Shown: one piece after another, positions 36,330 to 47,450 of the stretch
Layout: every line of letters begins with the position of its first letter
Position numbering within the stretch: position 1 is the stretch's first letter
Position numbers and translations under genes: made by a program
Assembly (NCBI GenBank): GCA_030248215.1
Contig: JASANG010002343.1
Location: 1 to 64,000 of the forward strand
Reading direction: 5' to 3'
Source: Enoplolaimus lenunculus
Taxonomy: Eukaryota > Nematoda > Enoplea > Enoplida > Thoracostomopsidae
Length of the DNA: 64,000 bases
The notes under the pieces: model-generated
What the model was told of the DNA's origin: nothing
Databases searched by the model: none
What the model saw: the letters and a program-made list of their open reading frames with translations, nothing else

Positions 36330-39300
36330 ATGTACGATGTGTCACCCGGAATTTCGCCTGCCTCCGATAGTAGATCTGCCAGATGTATTAATTCCGTTCG
36401 AATCTACAGACTTCGTACTTGCAGAAAAAGAAAAGTAATACTGGACCAGTACAAACCTTTGCCGATTGCCAACGTTTATCACACCGCAGCATGCAATCAT
36501 ATTTCTGGAGGCAAACGTGACAAAATCGCTTGCTTTCCATTACACGTTGATTCTTCTTCGGTCACGAAACGATTTAGTGCTGTCGAAATTACCCCTGATA
36601 CTTCTGTCGCGTGGGTAAGTGCGTATACGAAGCTTTTTTGGTTTTATTAACTTGAGCGGTAGTTGCTGATATATAGTTCACTATTCATTATTTGTTCATA
36701 TGTTTTCCACTATTAAAGTATTTACATTGCGCAGAAACGTTTGAGTGAATTTGGTTTGGTTGCTATAATAGAATTTATTTTGATTTGTTTTATATATTTT
36801 AAACTGTAAGCTTAGGGGTGATTATACTTCTATTCCAGCAAAACATAGGCGCCATAAGAGGTATATATTAAGCGAAATCTGTGCAATATTCTTTATCTCC
36901 AAAGTGCACAAATATGTATATACTTTCAGAATCCGCCGCGGCCATTTGTTCAACCTGACGCATGTGGTCTTAATCGAAAGAAGCCATTGAAAGTGCGATC
37001 GGTAAATAAACGCTCACACACCAAATGTGTTGACGTAGACACTCCGCAGCGAACAAACGCGTCTCTGATGTTAAGGAAAAAATACCCAATTTTGACTCTA
37101 AATCATATTGGTTAGTTTAGCATTGTGATGGTAATTTTAACGAATTATAATCGCAGTACGCAATGACAAGCAGCATTAGTTAGTACCGAAGCTTATAAAA
37201 CACAAACTCCACTCCCCAGCAAATGGTGAAAAAATGCGAGATGAGAAAGGGTATGTTTATATTTTATTAAAGATGGATATAGATTGTGATGAAAGAAGAA
37301 ATAGTAATATGAATATAATTTTATTGGGAGAAATCTATTTTATTAGTTTTTTTTGAGTGTGAGTTGTTAGAAGATTAAAATTGGAAGGTTAGATATGGAA
37401 TGTTATAATTAGTATATGGATAAAAGGAGGTAGAGTTTTGAGGATTAATATATTAGTTAAGAAATTGTTAATTTAGAATTATTTTTTTGTAAGAAAGATT
37501 GTTTTTAAAAAAGAAAATTAAGATTTTGTTGTGAATATGTTTAGAAAATTAAAGTAATGTGAGTATTGTTAATTAGGTAAAAAGTTTGTTAGTTAATATA
37601 TAGATAAATATTTTTTATTTGATTTTTTTAGTTAGTTAAAGTTTTAATAGGTGAGAGGATGTTAAAAAGTTAGTTTTGTTAAGATATTAGAAGGAATAAG
37701 ATTGTGAGGGGGGAGGGGTGGGGGGATTGGGGTGGAAGTGGGGAAAGTGGGGTGATATAGGGGGAAAGTAGGGGTGTGGGGTGAAAGTGGGGGAAAAATG
37801 TTGGGAGATTGTTGGGGGAAAGGTGGGGGAAATTTGAAGAGGAGGGGGGGCGTGGGGAGTGGGGAGTGGGAGTGGGGGAGGAGGGAACGGGGGTAGGAAT
37901 GGGGAGTGAGGGGGTGTTGGGAGTGGGAAGTGGAGTGGTGGGGTGGGGGAAATGGGGGGGGGGAATTGGGTGGTGTTGGAGGAAGTGGGTAAGTGGGTGA
38001 GATGTTGGGGGGGAGGGTGATGGGGGTGGGGGATGTGGGGGTAGGGGGATGGGAAATGGGGGAATGTGGGGGGTGAGGGAGCGTGATGTGTGGTGAGGAG
38101 GGAAGTAGGGAAGTGGGGGATGTGGGAAGTTGGGGGGATGGGGGAGTTGGGTGATTAGGGGGGGGCGTGGGCTGTTGGGGTGAGTGTGGGTGGTTCGTGG
38201 TGGGTGCGTTGGGGTGACACGTGAGGAATCGTTCGAAATCGTGGGGCCTGGTTACCGTTGGACACGTGGACCACGGGGGGTTTGGGGAAGTGGGGTTTGT
38301 GGGAAATATGTTCGTGAAATCGTTCGGTGAAAGATGGGGGATGTGGGGAACAGTTGAGGGATACGTTGGGGGAAAGATGGGGGGCTGTTGGGGAAAGTTG
38401 GGGTGAAACGTTGGGGAGAGCTGTTGGGGGACCGTTGGGGTGAAATTGGGGAACGTTGGGGGCATTGGGTTGAGTGTTGGAGGACGTTGGGAAAGAGTGG
38501 GGGCTGTTGGGGACGCGTAGGGAGATGGGGAACCGTTGGGGTGAAACAATCGTTGGGGTGAAACAACCGTTAGGGTGAAACAACCGATGGGGTGAAACAA
38601 TCGTTGGGGTAAAACAATCGTTGGGGTGAAACCGACCGTTGAGGTGAGTCAACGTTGGGGCGAATCAACCGTTGGGATGAAACCAACCGTTGGAGTGAAA
38701 CCAACCGTTGGGGGAAACCAACCGTTAGGGTAAAACCAACCGTTGGGGTGAAACCAATCGTTGGGTAAAACCAACCGTTGGGGTGAAACCGACTGTTGGG
38801 GTGAAACCAACCGTTTGGGTGATACCGACTGTTAGGGTGAAACCAACCGTTGGGGCAAAACCAACCGTTGCGGTGAAACCGACTGTTGGGGGAAACTGAG
38901 TGTTGGGATGAAACCAACCGTTGCGGTGAAACCAACCGTTGGGATGAAACCAACCGTTGGGGTGAAACCAACCGTTGAGGTAAATCCAACCGTTCGGGCA
39001 AAACCAATCGTTGGGGTGAAACCAACCGCTGGTGTGAAACCAACCGTTCGGGCAAAACCAATCGTTGGGGTGAAACCAACCGTTGGGGTGAAACCGACTG
39101 TTGGGGTGAAACCAACCGTTGGGGTGAAACCGACTGTTGTGGTGAAACCAATATGTTACGGTGAAACCAATCGTTACGGTGAAACCAACCGATGGGGTGA
39201 AACCAATCGTTGGGGTAAAACCCACCGTTGAGGAGAATCCAACCGTTGGGGTGAAACCAACCGATGGGGTGAAACCGACTGTTGGGGTAAAACCAACCGT

Positions 39301-41957
39301 TGGGGTGAAACCAACCGTTGGGGAGAAACCGACTGTTGGGGTGAAACCAACCGTTGGGGTGAAACCAACTGTTGGGGTGAAACCAACCGTTGGGGTGAAA
39401 CCAACCATTGGGTTGAAACCGACTGTTGGAGTGAAACCAACCGTTGGGATAAAAGCAACCGTTGGGGTGAAGCCGACTGTTGGGGTGAAACGAACCGTTA
39501 GGGTGAAACCAACCGATGGGGTGAAACCAACCGTTGGGGTGAAACCAATCGTTGGGGTGAAACCAACCGTTAGGGTGAAACCAACCGATGGGGTGAAACC
39601 AATCGTTGGGGTAAAACCAATCGTTGGGGTGAAACCGACCGTTGAGGTGAGTCCAACCGTTGGGGCGAATCCAACCGTTGGGATGAAACCAACCGTTGGA
39701 GTGAAACCAACCGTTGGGGGAAACCAACCGTTAGGGTAAAACCAACCGTTGGGGTGAAACCAATCGTTGGGTAAAACCAACCGTTGGGGTGAAACCAACC
39801 GTTTGGGTGATACCGACTGTTAGGGTGAAACCAACCGTTGGGGCAAAACCAACCGTTGCGGTGAAACCGACTGTTGGGGGAAACTGAGTGTTGGGATGAA
39901 ACCAACCGTTGCGGTGAAACCAACCGTTGGGATGAAACCAACCGTTGGGGTGAAACCAACCGTTGAGGTAAATCCAACCGTTCGGGCAAAACCAATCGTT
40001 GGGGTGAAACCAACCGCTGGTGTGAAACCAACCGTTCGGGCAAAACCAATCGTTGGGGTGAAACCAACCGTTGGGGTGAAACCGACTGTTGGGGTGAAAC
40101 CAACCGTTGGGGTGAAACCGACTGTTGTGGTGAAACCAATATGTTACGGTGAAACCAATCGTTACGGTGAAACCAACCGATGGGGTGAAACCAATCGTTG
40201 GGGTAAAACCCACCGTTGAGGAGAATCCAACCGTTGGGGTGAAACCAACCGATGGGGTGAAACCAATCGTTAACCAACTGTTGAGGTGAATCCAACCGTT
40301 TGGGTGAAACCAACCGTTGGGGTGAAACCAACCGTTGGGGTGAAACCAACCGTTGGGACAAAACCAACCGTTGGGGTGAAACCAACCGTTGGGCTGAAAC
40401 CAGCCGTTGAGGTGAATCCAACCGTTGGGGTGAAACCAACTGTTGGGGTAAAACCAACCGTTGGGGTGAAACCAACCGATGGGGTGAAAGCAATCGTTGG
40501 GGTAAAACCAAATGTTGAGGTGAATCCAACCGTTGGGGTGAAACCAACCGTTGGGACAAAACCAACCGTTGGGGTGAAACCAACCGCAAGCTCTATAAAG
40601 TGGTGAAAGTTATAACCGTAAAATTACATAGCTAACGAATAAAAAGTGTTGAACCAAAATGAAAATTTCGTGCACTTTCTCTAAGACCGCACTGGTTTGC
40701 CAAATAGCGACCTTATATTACTTTAGTACCAACGTGCGAACTAAACTAAAAATACGCGCTTGAGATGCGCGAATCATATATATGAACACTATCGTGTTCA
40801 TATGATTAGTATGTCTGATAAGTGAAGTGTGCTTTTTGCTTCGCTTTATAACTGTAGAGAAAGTTAAAAAAGTCGCTTGAAAGTTTGAATTGGTAATTTT
40901 GCATACCTTAGGTAAAGAATGCGTTAGTTAAATGCGAGTCAACAGCACCATCAAGAAACAGTTAGGGTTAGTGCAAGTGTTGAACCTTGGCTTTCCTTTG
41001 CTTCAATATCGGATAGCAATATGAAACATTCGTATTTAGTATGCGCATCTGTCGTACAGAAATGTTAATATCGTATAACTAGAAAATGCCAGCTTTCGGT
41101 CAAGTATATAATACTGCGTTTTTCGGTTAAATATCTATTCTCAAGAGGATACTGAAACTGTTCTACGTTGCATAAGTTATTACGCGTGATTAGCATAATA
41201 TAGTAGTTTACTTGCAGCGCACGCAATAGTTGAAAAAGAATCAAGTCCTTTAGCGCAAGTAACTCATAACCCTGCCGAAGATCTAGGTGACGACCAGGTC
41301 GATCAATATGATTTGAAAACGTACTTTCCAAGCGTTCGTTCTGTTAAAACATTACGCCGCAATATTAGCAAAAGCAAGTTTTCCAAGCATGTTGTTTCTG
41401 GCGCACGCAAAGCCGTAATTTGTGATGGCGTAAGTACTAAAAGAATTTCTTTACCCGAATTGAAATTGCACAACGCTAACATGAATTCACCTTGTTGTGA
41501 TGATGTGTGTCCAACAACGTCAAGAGATACAGCCATTTTGGAAACACAGCTGCAGGCAAGCCAGAAATATCCAAAGCCACAGAAACGGCTATCAGTGCCT
41601 GATGAAATTTTGATGTGCCACAGCTACGACTCTAACGCTAATATAGATCTCAGAGGTCAAACATTGACAAGTAACTTGGGGAGAGACTTGTTGGATGATC
41701 ATTCTAATCAACGCAGCGACTCATGTGTGAGACTTAAACTTCTTCGATTACTTACCTGCAATATTAATGCTGAAGGTAGTGATGTTCGAGCTCGAACTCT
41801 CCGAAATGGCTCGGCGGCTACACATCATAGATCAAGTATTGATACTAGTACGTTGGGTTTGCATAGCGAATTCAACTACGGTGCTTTATTGGCGCCAGAT
41901 TCACCGGATGCGGTCAAGGGTCTCACAAATTTGCAGCGGAGACATTTACAGTTATGA
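36330..41957 (+). CDS. Uncharacterised three-exon gene, 401 residues
   Basis: Exons 36330-36614, 36930-37110 and 41218-41957 join exactly in phase (0, then 1) through good sites (TGG|gtaagt, ctttcag, ATTG|gttagt, acttgcag). They give 402 codons including the stop. The start is the first in-frame ATG; an in-frame stop lies at 36294. The protein is hydrophilic, rich in Ser, Lys, Arg and Asn, with no signal peptide, no membrane segment and no domain I recognise. Basic clusters include RLRTCRKRKV and NRKKPLKVRSVNKR, suggesting a possible nuclear location (inference). Exon 3 reads YFPSVRSVKTLRRN near its start. The gene lies just downstream of a dead LINE, and intron 2 (37111-41217) contains the cytosine-free tract and the 18-bp minisatellite. 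The exact phase agreement of three exons across 4 kb is the main support that it is real. Confidence 0.75.
37238..38165 (+). repeat. Cytosine-free, G-rich intronic tract
   Basis: By direct reading the plus strand has only four C in 928 bases (37335, 37851, 37888, 38082). The first part, to about 37690, is T/A/G; the second is mostly G and A with many GGGG runs. Flanking DNA on both sides has normal C. The depleted strand is the sense strand of the gene whose intron contains it. Confidence 0.95.
38400..40590 (+). repeat. 18-bp minisatellite, roughly 110 units, with higher-order repeat
   Basis: The unit is CCGTTGGGGTGAAACCAA with many variants (CCGACTG, GATGGGG, GTAAAACC). The array starts gradually from the G-rich tract and is regular from about 38560. 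A block at 38590-39270 recurs at about 39585-40270, shifted by about 988 bases, with the same ordered variants (for example atgttacggtgaaacc at about 39152 and 40140). Since 18 is divisible by three and the unit lacks stops, long open frames arise on both strands. It is intronic. Confidence 0.95.
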
Positions 41958-41989
41958 TCGAAAATTTTGACTCAAAAGCACATTTGGTT

Positions 41990-42150
41990 TTTTGGAAAGA
42001 TTGAATCAACCGGAAGAGGGTTTTGTCCGTATTTTCGAAAAAAGGGAAAATTGAAAACCGCGTGCTTTGTGCTTCTACAAATGCAAAGACGTTAATCGAT
42101 GCAAAATCTGGTGCCAAAATGACACAGAAAACGCATGTACCGCGTATATA
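41990..42150. repeat. Decayed repeat shared with 49.1 kb
   Basis: Bases around 42060-42130 (aatgcaaagacgttaatcgatgcaaaatctg) align with 49110-49160 (aacgcaaaggcgttactggatgctaaatctg). The minus-strand frames share a FAFVE motif. It is probably an old transposon coding fragment of unknown family. Confidence 0.4.
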
Positions 42151-42156
42151 ATAATA

Positions 42157-42815
42157 CTGGCTTCTCCACAGCGGGGGGCCCAGCACTTTTCGAAACTTTT
42201 TTGCTGGAGGCCCCCAGGACTTTTCTAGGTCAAAAATTTTCAATGTTAAAACGTAAAGATCTGGACTTCGTTTGAGGCGGACATTCGGCAAAATATGATT
42301 TTATATTACGCTGAGTACTCATAATTTTTAATAGCGTTACAAATACCCGTAGTAACTAATACAATTCAATAATGAACTGAAAAAGCACAATTATATAAAG
42401 ACCGTTTCAGGGCATACAGCATTCGAAAGTACCTTGCAGCAGCAAGTTCAACCCACCTGAGCGAGCCTTATGATAAATTGAAGCTGTGACTAATATACAA
42501 AATATATATTAATCACAGTTTCAATTATAGATTATCTATATTTTATATAATTGTGCTTCTTTCAACTTCTGGTTAAGTTGTCAGTATATACGTAATATTA
42601 GTTAAAATTATTGTTATTAGCGTTTGCGAGAAATTTTTGTCATGTTGAGCGATGAGTAATCTTACGTTGAGTTGGAAACACGGTTTAGAATGAAAAAATG
42701 GTCCAAAAAGTCGGTTTGCAAAATTTTAAGCCTGCCCCCCAGGACTCCCCAGATCATCTGGGGGCCCCCCAGGAAACGCCCCCAGGCGGAAATTTTCAAG
42801 CTGTGGAGAAGCCAG
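42157..42815. mobile_element. Non-autonomous DNA transposon, copy 2 (5-bp TSD)
   Basis: Inverted ends CTGGCTTCTCCACAGC and GCTGTGGAGAAGCCAG match perfectly. TAATA flanks both ends (42152-42156 and 42816-42820). The interior is colinear with copy 1 at 11571-12366 (shared caatgttaaaacgtaaaga and the inner gtgactaatata/atattaatcac repeat) but shorter in the C-rich end segments. No transposase. Confidence 0.88.
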
Positions 42816-44160
42816 TAATATCAAGATTTAACAACAAATTACAGTTTTTCTATTAACTTTTTGCACAATTCTTAGAAGGAAATACCCAAATTTCGTAAAA
42901 AATATTTGTAACACCAAAAAGTTTAACAACGCCTAATACGTACATATATTTGTTAAAGTTAGCAAATTAAACACAATTTTTAATTACATAATTTCGCCTC
43001 ACATCCGCCTCCGGCAAATTTTGTTTTGCTTTCCCACGCAAAAGTTTACCAGGTTAATATGTGTCATCTACGTTAAAAAGCACACGCCGATATAATAAAT
43101 ATTCCAGCCATCCATTTGGAACAGCATCAAAATACACGTTCTAGCAGCTATGGACAATAACAGTTCCTGATAGCGATAAGGACAATGCAATATTCATGCC
43201 TAGAGCATATTCATTGTCTAAAGGTCCAGACAATGACATATTGACATCTCAGACAGTGTATAAAGAGAGTGTATGGACATCGCGAGCCCCCAAAAGGTAT
43301 TGCCACCTTTTTACAAATGCGTGTGCAGTTTAATATTGATGGTCCATAATGGCTGGAATAACCTGATGTTAATAGTCGAACAACCTATAACGCAATCGAA
43401 GTTTTGTTTTCGGCAATAAATATGGAAATTTTCGTTTTCGGCAATAAATATGGAAATTTTCGTTGACTTTAAAAACGGCTCTATACATGTCGTGGTCAAA
43501 AACTTTATTTACAAACTATGCTGTGCCATCAGGCAATGCACATACGACTTTGGAACTATAAAACTGACTTTCAAAAAATCAAATTTTGGTGTAAAATTGT
43601 CGGCAGAGGTAACGAGAAGATCCGCGAATTTTTAAAAAGTTTGCGTGACTCTGCCGAAAATAGAAAGTTTTAGTACTGTTATGTATCATGTTTGATTGCG
43701 ACTGGTATCTTGGAAGTATTTTATGATTACCAAGCGTGCTACAGAGAGATAGGCGGTAGGCGCAAGTGAAAGTGTTTTGTGGTCACTTTTGTTTCAATAT
43801 AATGACACTTGCATTAATATTTTTTGCGCGAGAACCATGAGCTCGCACAACATGGTTTGTGTTTCCTGCTGGAGTGCACGTCGGTAAAAAATTTGACGGA
43901 AGTTCCGACAAAGCGGTTTGACTTTGGTTTTTTCAAATCATACTGTGAGGAAAGTTTTTATAATGATATAGAAAGAATTTCTCTTCTTACATCTCGCTGG
44001 ATGTTGTCATACGCTGGATCCTGCTGTGAAGCTTGTGTATGAGAAGTAAAGTTTGGTGTTAGTATACTTCGTCTTTTGAGCTTGAGATAAATTGTAGATG
44101 TAGTGCATATGGCGCTATACTTTTGATGATATCGGTCGCCGTACGGAGCTGTACCGTAAT
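42816..44160. other. Intergenic, no clear gene
   Basis: It holds a tandem duplication of about 32 bases (ttttcggcaataaatatgg twice, 43405-43463). The frame at 43824-44042 (plus, 72 codons) has no recognisable motif or splice context. Otherwise nothing was identified. Confidence 0.5.
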
Positions 44161-44163
44161 ATT

Positions 44164-44455
44164 AGTGTATATAATATATATACATATATGATATATATGT
44201 GTATATACACATATCTGTCCCATATGTCCCATCTGTCTCATCTATCCCAAGTGTCCCAATTGTCCCAATTGTCCCATCTTTCCCAGCTGTCCCATTTGTC
44301 CCATCTGTGCCATCTGCCCCGCTGTCCCAAGTGTCCCAACTGTCCCGCTGTCCCAATTATATTTTTGGAATGTACTCCTGGTACATTGCTGTCCCGGGAA
44401 AATGGGACGGGTACTCTGGGTACATTTCTGTCCCGGGAAAATGGGACGGCCTTTA
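44164..44455. repeat. TA-rich run and 9-bp TGTCCCA minisatellite
   Basis: An alternating TA/GT tract (44164-44215) leads into roughly 16 copies of a 9-10-bp unit close to CTGTCCCAT (to about 44360). A 23-base segment, ctgtcccgggaaaatgggac plus gg, then occurs twice (about 44388 and 44427); its tgtccc and gggac arms can pair. Confidence 0.85.
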
Positions 44456-44459
44456 AAGT

Positions 44460-45268
44460 AACATTGGCCAATAACTCTATAATAGTACCGCATAAATGAG
44501 TCCAGGACCAAATGATTTGAGTTCGAAACTTTAAAACGCATATTTAAATTTTAAAAGTACACTCCTAAACATTGTATCACTCAAGCTATTGGCACAAGAC
44601 AAACAAACCTTCAATTCACGGATAATTGCAGTATCGGATATATATCAGTAACGAAGGGCAGCGGAGAGTGAGTTAAAAATAAATAACAGTCTGTAACCGA
44701 ATAACAAGGGGAGTTTCCCTCTGGAGAGGCCAAATAAATATCAGTCCCCCTCTTATTCGGGTCAGTACAGATTTCAGAATCGAAGCTTTGCCGCTAGATT
44801 CAATGTAAAACTACCTATGCATCATGTTCGGTTCGCTCACCAGGTTTCGTCGACAGTGAAGCCAAAGTTAGGGCGCTCAAATTTGAAAGCTTGCTTTTAC
44901 CGTGTGATTTAACACAAGAATACTTCTAGATTCAACCTCGCTTTGCTCTCGAGGTTGCAGCTATTGAGAGGCTTTGATGTCAGAAAACCCAAAAGTGCCT
45001 TTGGATTTAATAATTATATATACCTACTTACAAAAAATAAGCGTGACTTGTTTAGCTCGCTCCACTCATGAGTTTCTGATTAATGAGGACCTCACCCGAT
45101 TATTCCGCACCCAAACTTAAATTTTTAAACAATTCGAATTATAAGGTCCCAAATTCCTCCATTTGACTGAGAATTTTGTCTAAAAATTTGACAAATTATA
45201 TACCATTAGACACAGGTTGCGGAGCTAAAGACGAATATTATATTAAATGTTTTAAATTAACGTGTGGC
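44460..45268. other. Intergenic, no clear gene
   Basis: No coding signal, splice pattern or delimited repeat was recognised. Confidence 0.4.
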
Positions 45269-45356
45269 TAACGAGTTATTGTCAAATAACTAAATTTGGC
45301 GTCGAACCATGTTCGTTGGCAGCGCGCCAAATTAGTTATTTAGCAACAACTCGTTA
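45269..45356. mobile_element. Foldback element, about 88 bp
   Basis: The left arm CTAACGAGTTATTGTCAAAT and following bases through AATTTGGCG are mirrored by CGCCAAATT through AACTCGTTA on the right, with a spacer of about 18 bases. The arms differ at a few positions. The whole is a hairpin-capable MITE-like palindrome. Confidence 0.8.
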
Positions 45357-46790
45357 AGCAGATTTTTGATTGCAGAAAGTTTAATACCACTCGACTCAGC
45401 TCTGCAAACTGCGCCAAATGATACATAATTTGTCCAACTTTTCGAAAAAAATTTGGGTAAGGGGCTGAACTTGTGACCGTTAATCAAATTTTTCAAAAAT
45501 TCAGATTTAGGCATGGAATGATCAATGGATGTCATGATAAGCTCAAATATGCAAAAAGTTTTAAAATACAAAATTTTTTGGGCAAACACCGGCTAAGGAT
45601 GGTTTAACCGATCACTCAAACAAAGAAAGATTTTTCCTATTTTTTTCATTTTTTCCCGAACAAAATGTAAAATTTTTTCTGGTCATAATTTTTTCCGGAA
45701 CAAAAACAGCCCTAGATGAAAATATATAACGGATACGGAAAACGGATATTAAAGTATAAAAGTTTCATAAAAGTTTTATTTTCTGGCAACATAATTGAGG
45801 CGTGCATATTAACTGGGGTTTCAAAAAATATTAACGAAATAATTGTGGATGCATCGAAATTTTCAAGATTATCGATTGATCTCGTGATTTTTATTGACAC
45901 TCGCAAGTAACATCTACACGAAACCGATCAAAGCGGAAACTAAACTAGAAGCATGCAAATAAATATTACACTATGTGATATATAGATGTAGGTCAAGGAT
46001 TCACTCTCGTTCAATCAACTCGTTTGGCCATCAGTAATTAATTAACTTGCTATATACGTAGTGTTTGCGGCGACTATATGCAAAAGTTTTACGAGAAAAC
46101 GAAATTTGGTCTGACTTATATATAACCTAGCAGACTATCCAAAATCTATAAATCAAATAAGTCCATTGGGAATCGGGCCTATTTTTTATGAATCTAAAAT
46201 GCAATTTCAAACTTTCGATTTTAATATGAAAAAAAAGCCCAAGCGTTTCTATATTTTTGAAACAATTTACTAAAGTTGAAACAATTTTTAGGAACACATT
46301 TCGCACAAACAACAACAAAATCACGGTGATCGTTTCTAACAGTTACAGAGCATACGCTAAGTTATACACCGCAGTGTCATAAGAACGAAGCTTATATGTT
46401 TTGAAAAAGAGTTTACCTCCACAAAAGTTTGGGCTTGTGTCAATATATAATATGAAGATTAAATGAGATTCAGTCATGAGTATGCAAATTTTAATCAAAT
46501 ACCGATGTTCGCTTCCACTGTCAGATTGATCGGAATATCTTTATCGATCTGAAATAAACTCAAAACTTAAACCGTTCATTAAGAAACGTTACAAAAGAAA
46601 AGTAGTACACTTGAAGATATTTCACACTTTAACGAAAACACGGATTATAAAACGAATCCGCGTAAACGAGACCAGCTGTGCTTTTCAAAAGCTTACTTTC
46701 ATTAGTTCACGAATATATATATTCGCCATTTTTAAATCGGAAAAATTAAACCTAATGACATTTAAATAAATGTCTGCGACAGATTCACAA
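45357..46790. other. Intergenic, no clear gene
   Basis: Short open frames (for example 45716-45910 plus and 46127-46324 minus) lack motifs or splice support. No repeat ends were found. Confidence 0.4.
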
Positions 46791-47096
46791 CAGGGTGGAG
46801 GTCAACTCTGGTTTTTCCGGAGCCGGAGCTGAAGCAAAATTTGCTTATATAAATATAATAAGAAAATTTCAAATTTTATGAATAATTTCTGAAGTACTGT
46901 ACAAAAATCCTTCAAAAGCTTCCTTTTTATGAAATCTGTACAAGTAAATAAAAATTCCCACAAAATTACAAATCAACTCGCTGCAGAGCGCAACTTTTAC
47001 ATAATACGTAAAAATTAGCCGGAACCTCGGGCAAAAATTCTACCACATCGGAGGTCCAGTGTTTCCAGAGCCGGAGGCAAATTCCGGTTGAACCTT
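46791..47096. mobile_element. hAT-like MITE, CCGG-rich type
   Basis: It starts CAGGGTGGAGGTCAACTCTGG and ends with ATTCCGGTTGAACCTTG, a degenerate inverted repeat. Interior ccggagccggag motifs occur at both sides of an AT-rich centre. The 8-bp flanks do not match. Confidence 0.55.
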
Positions 47097-47182
47097 GCTG
47101 CGAGAACTTTTATATACAGTGAAACTTACCATTTATTTACTTACTCTTGCGTCACATATATTACGTGTTCTTAAGTCTATTG

Positions 47183-47332
47183 CCAATGTAACGATCAGGG
47201 GCGGAACGTTTTTCTGTGGGACTGCAATAGAGTAAGCTTAAGCTTTAGACTAATTTTTTTGCTTGGCTTAGGCTTAGGCTTAGTCCTAGGAATATGGTTA
47301 TAATACTGTTCCACCCCTGTTCTTTACATTGG
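47183..47332. mobile_element. Small hAT-like MITE with CCTAAG core
   Basis: The ends CCAATGTAACGATCAGGGGC and the inverted CCCCTGTTCTTTACATTGG extend over about 25 bases with few differences. The core is degenerate taagcctaagcttaggct. The right half-end (CCACCCCTG followed by tcttcacat) recurs at 63.12 and 63.33 kb. Confidence 0.65.
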
Positions 47333-47450
47333 CCTTCTATTCTATTGTATAACAGTACACAACACGCTGAGTATTGTTAAATCTACAGCAGCTGGCTGCA
47401 AAATTATTCTTCCGCACCCAGCGCCACCTTAAAATGCATTCACACTGCAT

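Noticed and set aside
38400-40590. TTGGGG telomere or CRISPR-like array
   Set aside because: TTGGGG is embedded in an 18-bp unit with no pure telomere run, and there are no unique spacers between repeats.
37662-40606. Long open frames (up to 385 codons) on both strands across the G-rich tract and minisatellite
   Set aside because: They come from an 18-bp unit that is divisible by three and has no stop in most frames, and from a G-poor minus strand giving proline-rich text. The overlapping frames on both strands, and their place inside an intron of a well-supported gene, argue against coding.
44162-44541. Collagen-like Gly-Thr-x frames on the minus strand
   Set aside because: Produced by the 9-bp TGTCCCA minisatellite; no start, signal peptide or flanking exon supports a protein.
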